50,251 bases of DNA from Desulfococcaceae bacterium. Its GTDB lineage: Bacteria; Desulfobacterota; Desulfobacteria; Desulfobacterales; Desulfosalsimonadaceae. Position numbers and translations under genes: made by a program. The notes under the pieces are model-generated. The model was given only the letters and a program-made list of their open reading frames with translations, did not search any database and was not told the origin of the DNA. The stretch spans positions 1-50,251 of the forward strand of contig JAQYVU010000022.1 of assembly GCA_030145385.1 (NCBI GenBank). The letters are read 5' to 3'. Positions 6,895 through 16,075 of this stretch are shown here, in pieces; the stretch's first letter is position 1; the number at the start of each line of letters is the position of its first letter.

Positions 6895-9393
6895 TTATTT
6901 ATGAAATCGAATTCTCCGCCTTCCGCCTTCCACCTTTATAAAACCCATATACTCTTCAATGGTCGGGATTTTACCCAAAATAGCGCAAATTGATGCCAGT
7001 TGCGCGGAGCCGAGATAAACGCTGGTATTATCCCCCATCCGGTTGGGAAAATTTCGGGTAGATGTTGATATAACCGTTGTTCCATTCATGACCCGGGCCT
7101 GATTTCCCATGCAGAGAGAACACCCCGGTGTTTCCAGGCGGGCACCGGTGGCACCGAAAATACTGAACATTCCGTCATTTTTGAGGTGCTGCGCGTCTAT
7201 CCGGGTGGGCGGTGTCATCCACAGTCTGGCCGGCAGATTTTTTTTATTTTCAAGGATTTCTGCCGCCTGGCGAAAATGGGAAATACCGGTCATGCAGGAT
7301 CCGATAAACACTTCGTCTATGGGAGTTCCGGCTATGTCACTTAACAGGCGGACATCATCCGGATCATTGGGGCACGCCAGGATCGGTTCCCGAATGTCTG
7401 ACAGATTGACTTCTATTTCAGCTGCATACACGGCATCAGGATCCCGTTTCATCAACTCCGGATTCTTCAGCCATTGTTCCATTTTCATCACCCGCTGCCG
7501 GATCGTATCGGCATCCCCATAGCCGTCGGCAACCAGACCTTTCAAAACTTCAATATTGTCTTTTAAGAAATCTGCGACCGTGTTGGTGCATAAATCAATG
7601 GTTGCGGCGGCTGCGGATCGTTCCGCGGACGCGTTGGTCAACTCGTATGCCTGGGCAACGGTTAATTCCGGCCACCCTTCAAACTCAATGATTCGTCCGG
7701 CAAAGATATTCTTTTTGCCTTCTTTTTTAACGGTTAAAAGACCATTCTGGATGGCCGCATAGGGGACCGCATTCACCACATCGCGCATGGTGATGCCGGG
7801 CTGGAGATCGCCCGTGAATTTCACCAGAACAGACTCTGGCATATCTAAGGGCATAAATCCAAGGGCTGCGGCAAAAGCGATCAGCCCGGATCCGGCCGGA
7901 AAACTGATGCCAATGGGAAAGCGGGTATGGGAATCTCCCCCGGTTCCCACGGTATCCGGCAGCAGCATGCGATTCAGCCACGCATGAATGATGCCGTCGC
8001 CTGGAAGCAGCGCCACGCCGCCGCGGTTTTTGATAAATTCATGCAGGCTGTTCTGCATTTTTATATCCACCGCCTTGGGGTAAGCGGCGGTGTGACAGAA
8101 GGACTGCATCACGAGGTCTGCGGAAAATTTCATGCAGGCCAGTTCCTTGATCTCATCCCGGGTCATGGGACCGGTGGTATCCTGGGAGCCGACTGTGGCG
8201 ATTTTGGGCTCGCAATATTCTCCGGGGAGAATCCCGGCGCATCCGCAGGCCCGGCCGACCATTTTCTGGGCCTGGGTGTACCCTTTTGCCGGCATCTTGC
8301 AAACCGGCGGGTTTTCAAAGACATCAGAAGATGAAAACCCGAGGGCCTTTCTCGCTTTTTCGGTCAGTGTTCGTCCGATAATCAAAGGAATACGGCCGCC
8401 GGCCCGCACTTCATCTGCAATAACATTTGTTTTTAAGTGAAATCGGGCCAGTTCTTCCCCGGTATTCTCATTGATGATTCTGTTTTCATTAGAGAATATG
8501 GTAATGGTGTCTCCATTTTTGATCCGGCTCACATCACATTCAATTGGCAGCGCTCCGGCGTCTTCAAGGGAATTAAAAAAAATAGGGGCAATGGTGCTGC
8601 CCAGAACCACGCCGCCCCGGCGTTTATTCGGAAGGTAGGGAATGTCCTCGCCGATATGCCAGATGACGGAATTGGAGGCTGATTTTCTGGAAGACCCGGT
8701 ACCCACCACATCACCGACAAAGGCGATGGGAAACCCTTTTTGTTTCAATTGACGGATGGTGTCAATGGTATTGTCCGGGGTGCGGGAAGACAGCATGCAT
8801 AGAGCGTGCAACGGGATATCCGGACGGCTCCAGGCTTCTGAAGCCGGGGAGAAGTCATCGGTATTGATTTCGCCTTCCACCTTAAACACCGTATAAGTCA
8901 GCTTTTCCGGCAGCGTCGGTTTTTCGGTAAACCATTGGGCGTCTGCCCAGGCATCAACCACCTGCCGGGCAAATGAATTGGTTTTTGACTTTTCAAATAT
9001 CTCGTCAAACGCATCAAAGATCAGAATCGATCTTGAAAGCGCGGTTGCGGCATCCGGCGCCAGGTCGGCATTATCCAGTAAGTCAATTAAAGGGGCAATG
9101 TTGTATCCGCCCCCCATGGTGGACAGCAGAAAAACGGCTTTCTGCGGGGAAATTAAAGGTGACTGGCATTTGTTTTTGGCAATATCATACAAAAACCCCG
9201 CTTTGACTTTAGCGGCCTCATCCACGCCGGCCGGCACGCGGTGGGTGATCAGATCAAGCAGCAGGGTTTCATCCTGGCCGTTCGGGTTCTTCAAAAGGCC
9301 GGTCAGTGCCTGAACCTGTTCGTCGGTTAACGGTTTTGCCGGGATGCCCTGTGCTTCACGTTCCTGCTTATGTTTCAGGTATGCGTCGATCAT
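6895..9393 (-). CDS. acnB: Aconitate hydratase B
   Basis: The 832-residue protein follows E. coli AcnB in order and length (865). It has an N-terminal HEAT-like domain (LTDEQVQALTGLLKNP.., VDEAAKVKAGFL), the swivel domain with GDVVGTGSSRKS and AGGRIPLIIGR, and the catalytic domains with GSQDTTGPMTRDE, SFCHTAAYPK and GTGGDSHTRFPIGI. The [4Fe-4S] ligands are C700 (GSCMT), C758 and C761 (PGCSLCMGNQ). The enzyme converts citrate and isocitrate in the TCA cycle, oxidative or reductive in sulfate reducers; AcnB proteins may also act on 2-methylisocitrate. The C-terminus is short and basic (GGRRRIRFHK) and lacks the tail of the E. coli protein. An AGGAAA site precedes the ATG at 9393. Confidence 0.97.
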   Translation of the reverse strand: MIDAYLKHKQEREAQGIPAKPLTDEQVQALTGLLKNPNGQDETLLLDLITHRVPAGVDEAAKVKAGFLYDIAKNKCQSPLISPQKAVFLLSTMGGGYNIAPLIDLLDNADLAPDAATALSRSILIFDAFDEIFEKSKTNSFARQVVDAWADAQWFTEKPTLPEKLTYTVFKVEGEINTDDFSPASEAWSRPDIPLHALCMLSSRTPDNTIDTIRQLKQKGFPIAFVGDVVGTGSSRKSASNSVIWHIGEDIPYLPNKRRGGVVLGSTIAPIFFNSLEDAGALPIECDVSRIKNGDTITIFSNENRIINENTGEELARFHLKTNVIADEVRAGGRIPLIIGRTLTEKARKALGFSSSDVFENPPVCKMPAKGYTQAQKMVGRACGCAGILPGEYCEPKIATVGSQDTTGPMTRDEIKELACMKFSADLVMQSFCHTAAYPKAVDIKMQNSLHEFIKNRGGVALLPGDGIIHAWLNRMLLPDTVGTGGDSHTRFPIGISFPAGSGLIAFAAALGFMPLDMPESVLVKFTGDLQPGITMRDVVNAVPYAAIQNGLLTVKKEGKKNIFAGRIIEFEGWPELTVAQAYELTNASAERSAAAATIDLCTNTVADFLKDNIEVLKGLVADGYGDADTIRQRVMKMEQWLKNPELMKRDPDAVYAAEIEVNLSDIREPILACPNDPDDVRLLSDIAGTPIDEVFIGSCMTGISHFRQAAEILENKKNLPARLWMTPPTRIDAQHLKNDGMFSIFGATGARLETPGCSLCMGNQARVMNGTTVISTSTRNFPNRMGDNTSVYLGSAQLASICAILGKIPTIEEYMGFIKVEGGRRRIRFHK

Positions 9394-9444
9394 TATTTTT
9401 CCTATCGTGATTTCCTATTTATGTTTAAGAATATGAGAAGATTA

Positions 9445-9565
9445 ATGGCAAAGAAAAAAGCTCAAATTCAAGGCGCACAAATCCTGAGGAGCGAGGCGTA
9501 CGAATGTACGTTGAGCGACGAAGGATGAAGTGCAACGCAGAAGTTGGGCTTTTTACGAAATCATC
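9445..9565. repeat. Dispersed inverted-repeat element, copy C
   Basis: Plus strand reads ATGGCAAAGAAAAAAGCTC at the left and CTTTTTACGAAATCATC at the right, so its TTCG-side end is the right one. The centre holds GAGGCGTACGAATGTACG, a locally self-complementary core. The right end overlaps the stop codon (9564-9566, minus strand) of the downstream-named oxidoreductase gene. It lies between that gene's 3' end and the acnB start. Confidence 0.8.
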
Positions 9566-11567
9566 AGATGTTTATGCCCGCCTTAAACCCCTGATGAACC
9601 GCATCAAACGCCATGCCGATATTTTTGGCATCTCCGATAATATCACAGGCAATCCCTTTTGCCTCTATGATTGCGGCAAGGTCATTGCAGGACCTGGAGC
9701 CGGCCGCCATCACCACCGTGTCTGCCGGGATTTCTTCCACACCGTCAGCGGTTTCTATCTTGATACCGGCAGGCGTTATTTCCAGCGCTTTGGCAGTGAC
9801 TTTAGACGCCACTCCATAGCGGGTGACATCCTGCAGCATGCCCCATCGGGTGGTTTTACCGAAATCCTTGCCGATCTTGTCGATCATTTCAATAATGGTG
9901 ATCTGCTTGGTTCCTTGAGTTGCCATTTCATAGAGTACTTCCGGGGTCTCGGCTTTATTGACAAACAGGAATTTTAAAACATCAGCGGAAAGGGTGCCTT
10001 TTTCCGCCAGCAGCAAGGCGGTTTCGACACCGACGGCACCGCCGCCGACGATCACCACGCGTTTTCCGGTATACACCTGACCGGCCAGCACGTCCCAGGA
10101 CTGGACTACATGCGGAAGTTCAACGCCTGGAATGGGGGGCGTCATGGGTGTTGCGCCGGTGGCCAGAATAATGTGATCCGGCTTTTCCTGGGCGATGAGC
10201 GTTTCATCCACGATCTGGTTTAAGCAGATATCGATGTCCCGATAATACACCTGGGTTTCCAGATCATATGCCAGTTCCGAGAATTCTTTCCGGCCCGGAG
10301 GGGCAGCAGCCAGGTATAATTGGCCGCCGAGTTCGTCACCTTTTTCATACAATGTTACCTGGTGGCCGCGATCTGAGGCGGCAATAGCCGCGTTCATTCC
10401 GGCAGCGCCGCCGCCGATGACCATGACTTTTTTAGGGGTTTCTGCAATTCCGCAATCCGTGTCACATTCATATCCCGCTTTTGGATTACATAAGCATTCA
10501 ACATGTTTGAGTTTGAACAGGTTGTCAAAGCATCCCTGGGCGCAGGCAATACAGTGCAGAATTTCCTCATCCCGGCCTTCTTTTGCTTTTTCCGGCAGAT
10601 ACGGATCGGCGATCAGGCTCCGGCCCATGGCCACCATGTCGCACATGCCGTCGGCAATGAGTTCGCGGGCCGTATCCGGATCATTGATGCGATGGCTGGC
10701 AATGACCGGGACATTAACGAGTTCCTTGATCCCCCGGGAAAGATAGGCAAATGCGCCACGGGGAACAGATGATGTAATCTGCGGCACTCTGGCTTCATGC
10801 CAGCCCACATTAATACACAGGGCATCCACGCCGGCCTCTTCAACAAGCGCTTTGGCATAAAGCCGGAGTTCTTCGCTTCCCTGTCCGCCGGGCATGAAAT
10901 CATTTCCGTTCATTCGGACAATAACCGGAAAGTCATCGCCTACCTGTATCCGAATGGCTTTCATAATATCTAAGCCAAAACGCATCCGGTTTTCAAGAGA
11001 GCCTCCATATTCATCCGTGCGCTGATTGGTCAGTGGGGATAGAAATTCACTGATCAGGTAGCCGGTGCCGCTTAGGACTTCCACGGCATCAAACCCGGAT
11101 TTCTTGACCCGCAGCGCGGCTTGGGCAAAATTATCCACGATCTGATGGATCTCTTCAGGCTCTAAAGCCTTGGGCGTTTCTCCGGTCATCCGGGATGCGA
11201 TGGCAGAAGGTGCAACCGGTTGTTTGCCGTCTAAAAAGAAGGAAAAATTATACCGGCCCGCATGATTGATCTGAACACAGGACCGGGCACCATTGTTTTT
11301 GATGGCATCGGACAAACGCTTAAGTCCGGGGATAAATTCATCTTTATGAGCACCGATGTTTAAGGTGTTGCCGGATAATTCATCCACCGTGGCATATCCC
11401 ACACAAATCATACCCACGCCGCCGCGGGCGCGTTCGGCATAAAATTCAACAATCTGGTCGGTGACTTCAAAATTGTTTGCCATCCCCAGATGCATGGCCG
11501 GAAGATATATTCGGTTGTTAAGCGCCAGTGTATTGATTTTAATTGGTTGGAACAGCGGATCTTTCAT
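9564..11567 (-). CDS. NADH:flavin oxidoreductase / 2,4-dienoyl-CoA reductase family (FMN, 4Fe-4S, FAD)
   Basis: The 667-residue protein has an Old-Yellow-Enzyme TIM barrel at 1-370 (NRIYLPAM, YLISEFLSP, NQRTDEYGGSLENRMRF). The Fe-S ligands C339, C342 and C346 (HCIACAQGC) are followed by a fourth Cys in ECLCNP. Two nucleotide-binding folds come next: VIGGGAAGMNAA at about 383 and VIVGGGAVGVETA near 510. A segment of about 27 residues (TLSADVLKFLF.., NKAETPEVLYEM) is inserted after the second glycine motif, as in many anaerobe members and unlike E. coli FadH. The family reduces C=C bonds of enoyl or dienoyl acids/CoAs with NAD(P)H. The substrate here cannot be fixed; 2-enoate reductase and BaiCD-type proteins are close relatives. 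A GGGGG ribosome site precedes ATG 11567. Confidence 0.9.
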   Translation of the reverse strand: MKDPLFQPIKINTLALNNRIYLPAMHLGMANNFEVTDQIVEFYAERARGGVGMICVGYATVDELSGNTLNIGAHKDEFIPGLKRLSDAIKNNGARSCVQINHAGRYNFSFFLDGKQPVAPSAIASRMTGETPKALEPEEIHQIVDNFAQAALRVKKSGFDAVEVLSGTGYLISEFLSPLTNQRTDEYGGSLENRMRFGLDIMKAIRIQVGDDFPVIVRMNGNDFMPGGQGSEELRLYAKALVEEAGVDALCINVGWHEARVPQITSSVPRGAFAYLSRGIKELVNVPVIASHRINDPDTARELIADGMCDMVAMGRSLIADPYLPEKAKEGRDEEILHCIACAQGCFDNLFKLKHVECLCNPKAGYECDTDCGIAETPKKVMVIGGGAAGMNAAIAASDRGHQVTLYEKGDELGGQLYLAAAPPGRKEFSELAYDLETQVYYRDIDICLNQIVDETLIAQEKPDHIILATGATPMTPPIPGVELPHVVQSWDVLAGQVYTGKRVVIVGGGAVGVETALLLAEKGTLSADVLKFLFVNKAETPEVLYEMATQGTKQITIIEMIDKIGKDFGKTTRWGMLQDVTRYGVASKVTAKALEITPAGIKIETADGVEEIPADTVVMAAGSRSCNDLAAIIEAKGIACDIIGDAKNIGMAFDAVHQGFKAGINI

Positions 11568-11739
11568 GGTTTTAATCCCCCTATAATTTAATATATAAAT
11601 GACTTTTTCATGTTTTCGTAATAAGTATTCGTATGGCTAAGTAAAAAGTGATATGTGATTTATCTGATTTTGACAATGAATTACAATGAAAAAACGATCA
11701 ATTATTTTATATCACATGCAATCTGAAAAAGGGGGAGAT

Positions 11740-12258
11740 ATGGAAAAGGGTTACGTTCAGATTTACACGGGAAACGGCAAAGGCAAGACAACCGCAGCTT
11801 TTGGTTTGTCCTTAAGGGCTGCCGGAGCCGGATTCAAGGTTTATATCGCCCAGTTTATGAAAAAGGGCGGTTACAGCGAATTAAAAGCGCTGGAGCGTTT
11901 TGACGACCTGATAACCATTGAGCAGTTCGGTACGGGAAAATTTACTTTTGGAAAGCCGACGGACGAGGATATTGCCGCCGGTCGAAAATGTCTTAAGGCC
12001 ATCAGGCAGGCGCTTGAGTCTGCTTTATATGATGTGGTCATCATGGAAGAGGCGGCTGTGGCAGAAAAGTTCGACGTTATTTCAACAGAAGATATTCTTG
12101 AAATGATTCGGATTAAACCGGAAAAAACCGAATTGGTGATCACCGGGCGGGGGGCATCTGAGCAACTGATTGCGGCCGCCGACCTGGTGACCGAGATGAG
12201 AGAGATCAAGCATTATTATCAGCAAGGCGTGGGCGCCCGGGTCGGCATCGAGAGCTAA
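11740..12258 (+). CDS. cobO: Cob(I)yrinic acid a,c-diamide adenosyltransferase
   Basis: The 172-residue CobA/CobO-type enzyme transfers the adenosyl group of ATP to the cobalt of corrinoids. The P-loop GNGKGKTTAAFG lies at residues 10-21, followed by LRAAGAGF, QFMKKG, the VIMEEA acidic segment, and TGRGA near the C-terminus. An upstream in-frame ATG at 11686 would add 18 residues. I chose 11740 because GGGGGAG ends just before it and the protein then begins MEKGYVQIYTGNGKGKT, as in family members. It is divergent from the oxidoreductase and lies upstream of cobQ in the same orientation, with a dispersed repeat between. A role in cobalamin synthesis or salvage fits a B12-dependent anaerobe. 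Confidence 0.93.
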   Translation: MEKGYVQIYTGNGKGKTTAAFGLSLRAAGAGFKVYIAQFMKKGGYSELKALERFDDLITIEQFGTGKFTFGKPTDEDIAAGRKCLKAIRQALESALYDVVIMEEAAVAEKFDVISTEDILEMIRIKPEKTELVITGRGASEQLIAAADLVTEMREIKHYYQQGVGARVGIES

Positions 12259-12267
12259 TCCCGGTGT

Positions 12268-12375
12268 CGTAATACGCCCAACTTCTTCGTTACACTCATC
12301 CTTCGTCACTCAACGTACATTCGTACGCCTCGTTCCTCAGGATTCGTGTGCCTTGAATTTGAACGTATTTCAACG
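12268..12375. repeat. Dispersed element, diverged copy D
   Basis: The core (about 12284-12363) contains CATCCTTCGTCACTCAACG, then GTACATTCGTACGCCTCG and TTCCTCAGGATTCGTG. This matches the reverse complement of copy C closely. The outer ends differ from the other copies (GTCGTAATACGCCC on the left, CGTATTTCAACGCCGG on the right) but are still partly inverted. It lies between cobO and cobQ. Confidence 0.7.
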
Positions 12376-12524
12376 CCGGTGGGGCAATATAATTTGGCTC
12401 GTTCCCGCTTTTCTTAGTGGGAATGCATACTGTCGTGATGAAGGGAAAAAAGGAAGGGCTCTTTTATTCCATTGGTTATTAGCAGGTAACAATTTATTAC
12501 CAACTATTTCAAGCAGATAAAAAG

Positions 12525-14021
12525 ATGAAAAAAGCAAACTGCATTGCAGTGCTGGGGACCGGGTCGGATGTGGGTAAAAGCATTGTCACCACAGCCCTTT
12601 GCCGGATATTTTATCAGAAGGGCGTTTCTGTAGCGCCATTTAAGGCCCAGAATATGTCCAATAATTCCGGGGTCACCCCGGAAGGCCTGGAAATGGGGCG
12701 AGCCCAGATTGTTCAGGCCGAAGCTGCCGGATTGATCCCCCATGTGGATATGAATCCGGTGCTGTTAAAACCCAGCGGTAAATCCGGATCACAGGTGGTA
12801 TTGTTCGGCAAGGCATTGGGCAATCAGAGCGCTCAAGTGTATCGTAAGAACAATTCCGGCCTGTTCAATGCCGCAGGCTCCGCCTTAGATCGCCTAAGAG
12901 ACACCTATGAGCTGGTGGTCATGGAAGGGGCGGGATCATGTGCTGAAGTTAATCTGATGGATAATGATATCGTGAATTTCCGGATGGCTCAATATGCGGA
13001 TGCGGACGTGATTCTAGTGGCGGACATTGATAAGGGCGGTGTGTTTGCCCAGATTGTGGGAACGTTGGAATGCCTGCCAAAGCAGTTTCGGAAAATGGTC
13101 AAAGGGTTTGTCATCAACCGGTTTCGGGGGGACATTCAGCTTTTTGAAGACGGGGTGCAATGGATTGAAGAAAAAACAGGCATACCGGTTGTCGGGGTGA
13201 TCCCATGGTTTAATGATATCCATATTGATGATGAGGATTCCGTGGCCATTGAATTTTCTGACAACATTTCAGAAGACCATGAAAATGGCATTCCAAAGAT
13301 AGCAGTCATCCGTCTGCCGTATATTTCCAATTTTACAGATATTAATCCGTTGAAGCAGACCAACGGTGTCCAGGTCGTCTATATCGAAGCGCCTATAGAT
13401 CTTAGCGGTTTTCGGGCGGTCATTATTCCGGGATCTAAAAATACCCGCTATGACCTGGCATGGCTGAAACAGACCGGATGGGCGGAAAGCTTGCATTCCT
13501 ACGCGGAAAGCGGAGGTCACTTGCTGGGCATTTGCGGCGGTTATCAAATGTTGGGTCAATTTATCGATGACCCGGACGGGCTGGAAGAAGATCCGGGAAA
13601 ATCTATCGGGCTTGACCTGCTGGATGTTGAAACCATTTTAAAGGCACCCAAAACCACCACCCTGTCGTCTTTTTCATGGAACGGCGTGCAAGGTGTGGGA
13701 TATGAAATTCATATGGGACAGACCCGGCGACTTTCCGGTTTTCCTTTGCTCACGGTTAATAAACGAAATGACATTTCATGTAATGATAATGACGGGTGTG
13801 TTTCACAAAACAAACGCGTGATGGGCACCTATATGCACGGTTTTTTTGATTCGCCTGAAATTCTGGAAAAATGGCTGGAACATATCGGTGTCAAGGATGT
13901 AGAAATTCCGGAGGCGTATGGTTTAAATGCCCGCAGCCGGGAATACGACCGGCTGGCAGAACATGTGCGGAAGAATGTGGATATGGGAAAGATTATCTTT
14001 CCAGCACCTCCACCCCTTTAA
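12525..14021 (+). CDS. cobQ: Cobyric acid synthase
   Basis: The 498-residue CbiP/CobQ enzyme amidates four carboxylates of adenosylcobyrinic a,c-diamide using glutamine and ATP. The N-terminal ATPase half has LGTGSDVGKSIVTTALCR and KAQNMSNNSGVT, then a DIDKGGVFAQ segment. The glutamine amidotransferase half has GICGGYQMLG with nucleophile C337, and GTYMHGFFDSPE with H438. Length matches the family (about 480-510). The ribosome site is weak (AGCAGATAAAAAG). No cobalamin riboswitch was seen upstream. The last 29 bp overlap the convergent gene at 13993-14496. Confidence 0.96.
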   Translation: MKKANCIAVLGTGSDVGKSIVTTALCRIFYQKGVSVAPFKAQNMSNNSGVTPEGLEMGRAQIVQAEAAGLIPHVDMNPVLLKPSGKSGSQVVLFGKALGNQSAQVYRKNNSGLFNAAGSALDRLRDTYELVVMEGAGSCAEVNLMDNDIVNFRMAQYADADVILVADIDKGGVFAQIVGTLECLPKQFRKMVKGFVINRFRGDIQLFEDGVQWIEEKTGIPVVGVIPWFNDIHIDDEDSVAIEFSDNISEDHENGIPKIAVIRLPYISNFTDINPLKQTNGVQVVYIEAPIDLSGFRAVIIPGSKNTRYDLAWLKQTGWAESLHSYAESGGHLLGICGGYQMLGQFIDDPDGLEEDPGKSIGLDLLDVETILKAPKTTTLSSFSWNGVQGVGYEIHMGQTRRLSGFPLLTVNKRNDISCNDNDGCVSQNKRVMGTYMHGFFDSPEILEKWLEHIGVKDVEIPEAYGLNARSREYDRLAEHVRKNVDMGKIIFPAPPPL

Positions 14022-14496
14022 TCCCCGTAAACATCCATTCATCTTCAATTTTTTCTAAGGTGCATTCTGCTTCATGGATTTCATCCACCCGTTCGTTGGA
14101 GCGGGTGGTTGCCTCAAAAACGCCTGTCAGGTCAACAACGGCTGATGTGTTTCCTTCTGCGATCTGGATTTGAAAATCATGAAATTCAAGAGTTATTTTT
14201 TGATAAAGGGCCCTTGCATAAAGCACATGCGGAGAAATTTCGCTGCGGGGAAATGTTTTATCAACCGAATATGACGGGATCTGAATGCGGACGGATCCGG
14301 TAAACATCTGTTCAATTTCATGGGCTGTTTTTGCAGCGATTAAATCGTGTTCATTGCCATTTTTTTCTATCTTTGCAGCCAGTTTATGAAACTGTTTTTT
14401 AATCTTTGTTTCATCATTTTGCGATAAAATGAAAAAAGCAATAATGCCGCAAGTCATCAGCAGGACGGTAATAATGATATTTTTTTGATTTACCAT
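13993..14496 (-). CDS. Membrane-anchored NTF2-like hypothetical protein
   Basis: The 167-residue protein has one N-terminal membrane helix (about 7-25, IIITVLLMTCGIIAFFIL). A periplasmic domain follows, with an early helical pair (KKQFHKLAAKIEKNG) and a beta-rich end (ITLEFHDFQIQI.., TSAVVDLTGVFEAT.., EDEWMFTGIKGVEV). The pattern of helices followed by a curved sheet is typical of NTF2/SnoaL-like folds; this is a structural guess. It overlaps the signal peptidase gene upstream by 7 bp, so the two are surely cotranscribed. Its 3' end overlaps cobQ by 29 bp on the opposite strand. No enzyme residues can be recognised. Confidence 0.8.
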   Translation of the reverse strand: MVNQKNIIITVLLMTCGIIAFFILSQNDETKIKKQFHKLAAKIEKNGNEHDLIAAKTAHEIEQMFTGSVRIQIPSYSVDKTFPRSEISPHVLYARALYQKITLEFHDFQIQIAEGNTSAVVDLTGVFEATTRSNERVDEIHEAECTLEKIEDEWMFTGIKGVEVLER

Positions 14497-14987
14497 ATGG
14501 GGACTCCTGTGATCCGGTTAATTGGCGTTTGTCCGAAATGATGCGTTTGCATGGGCACATTTCGGTTGTCTCCCACCACATAGACATGGCCTTTTTTCAC
14601 GATTCTTGGGGCAAGGTCCCATGATTGTCTTTTGGATACATAAGGCTCGTCAATTTTCCGGCCGTTGATCAGTAGAAAACCTTTTTTAAATTCAACTGTC
14701 TCACCTTCGAATGCAACGATTCGTTTTAACAGCATGACATGGGTGCCGGAAAAACGGACGGTCACCACGTCAAACCGCTTGGGCGGGGTAAGCAGGTATT
14801 TTAATGTAAAAGAAAAATTAAACCCCCCGTTATTGTAAGTGGGAACCATGCTGAAGCCCTGGATACGAAATGGAATTAATATATATTTAAAGAGGATGAA
14901 AGCACTGATGCCGACCACGATGATCCTGATAAGAAATTTACGGTTCAAATCCGGAAAAAGAAATTTTTGAAGTTTTTTGCCGGTCAT
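14490..14987 (-). CDS. lepB: Signal peptidase I (S26 family)
   Basis: The 165-residue protein has one membrane helix (about 18-40) ahead of the catalytic serine S46 in GFSMVPTY. The catalytic lysine K88 is in MLLKRIVAFEGE. The conserved GDNRN motif follows, but the usual DSR.G end is replaced by MQTHHFG. The enzyme removes N-terminal signal peptides of exported proteins on the outer face of the inner membrane. At 165 residues it is compact, closer to Gram-positive or plasmid TraF-like forms than to E. coli LepB. It may therefore be a specialised second peptidase. It overlaps the NTF2-like gene, which could be its partner. Confidence 0.92.
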   Translation of the reverse strand: MTGKKLQKFLFPDLNRKFLIRIIVVGISAFILFKYILIPFRIQGFSMVPTYNNGGFNFSFTLKYLLTPPKRFDVVTVRFSGTHVMLLKRIVAFEGETVEFKKGFLLINGRKIDEPYVSKRQSWDLAPRIVKKGHVYVVGDNRNVPMQTHHFGQTPINRITGVPIW

Positions 14988-15042
14988 GGCGTTTTCGAAA
15001 ATCCTTGTTGTACGATTCAGTAATTAACAGAAATCAAATGAA

Positions 15043-15822
15043 TTATACCGGTATCTTGATGTAAAATTCCCGGGTTTCATCATCTATCGGGGTGTTCACG
15101 TAATGCGAAAATGTGCGTTCGGCAAACGTCATCCGGCCGGCATTGTCGGCAAAAATTACCGCAGACGACCGGGTCCCGTAAATATCACTATAAACAAAGA
15201 CCGAAGACAGAATGCGTTCCCATTCCAGGCCCACGCCGGTCTCCGGCAGTTTGTCGTCCGGCGGGCGGGTTTTGTCCGCCAGCACCTGAAAAATATCTTC
15301 CGGGTTAATTTTTGTTTTTTGGGAGCAGACTTTTTCAATTCCGGATTTTGTTTTCACAGTTTTCGGCCACGGCGTATCCATCAGGTGATTGCTGATCACA
15401 TGAATGCCGGGTGTAATTTTTACAATGGCATTTTTTTTGTTTGAATACCACCACAACTGATTCATATCACCGACAATCAAATTGAATCCGTTGTATTTTT
15501 TTTCGGAATTTTTAATGGCGTTCAGATAATTTTCCGGATGGTGATTTGAGGCAAGAAAATTGCTGACCAAAAGCCCCCTTGAAGGTGCATGGGGATCTGC
15601 GAATGCCGGTTCCCGAAAATTGGTAATGGCAGCAATGCGCCCTGTTTTTGTAATTCCCAGCCAGGTGCCGCTTTGCTGGAGGTCCCTTCCGGCCAGTATA
15701 TTCGGGTGATCTTGCCAGAATGCGAGCGGGGCTGTGGGGCGATGGAAAAATTCATCCCGGTTTGCCGCAATGATCAGCGGGTAGAGCGGGTGAATCCGGG
15801 TGGCGATTGCGATCAGGCACAT
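15043..15822 (-). CDS. NRDE / TANGO2-family protein
   Basis: The 259-residue protein starts with MCLIAIA and has the diagnostic AANRDEFFHRPT motif (residues 19-30). LAGRDLQQSGTWLGITKTG and AAITNFREP follow. These are the hallmarks of the NRDE family, related to eukaryotic TANGO2 and with an N-terminal-nucleophile-like beginning at Cys2. Bacterial members are poorly characterised; heme handling has been proposed for some relatives. The C-terminal region has GTRSSAVIFADNAG, another family motif. The gene stands alone upstream of the signal peptidase gene with 55 bp between. Confidence 0.9.
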   Translation of the reverse strand: MCLIAIATRIHPLYPLIIAANRDEFFHRPTAPLAFWQDHPNILAGRDLQQSGTWLGITKTGRIAAITNFREPAFADPHAPSRGLLVSNFLASNHHPENYLNAIKNSEKKYNGFNLIVGDMNQLWWYSNKKNAIVKITPGIHVISNHLMDTPWPKTVKTKSGIEKVCSQKTKINPEDIFQVLADKTRPPDDKLPETGVGLEWERILSSVFVYSDIYGTRSSAVIFADNAGRMTFAERTFSHYVNTPIDDETREFYIKIPV

Positions 15823-16075
15823 ATGTTTTTTAAGAATTTATTTGGGTTTAAATGATTTAAGGCAGCCGTTTGTTTCAAGTTTGATATCTCTATGTAAAAA
15901 TAATTACTTATATCTATTTAAGGATTCAATGTTGCATGTGGTTTGTTCTTGTGTTTTAACAAGTGTTTTGATACAAAAAATAATTTATCTGAAAGCATAT
16001 TTCTTATAAAAAGTATATTCATAAATTAATTATAATTAATCATATTTTAATTACAATATCAGGGAGGATTCTCTT

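Noticed and set aside
9504-9977. Plus-strand frame of 157 codons antisense to the flavin oxidoreductase
   Set aside because: It is a shadow of the well-supported minus-strand gene and begins inside repeat copy C.
12376-12524. Possible cobalamin riboswitch before cobQ
   Set aside because: No B12-box (GCCACTG-type) core or the expected multi-stem arrangement was found; the space is only 150 bp and partly repeat.
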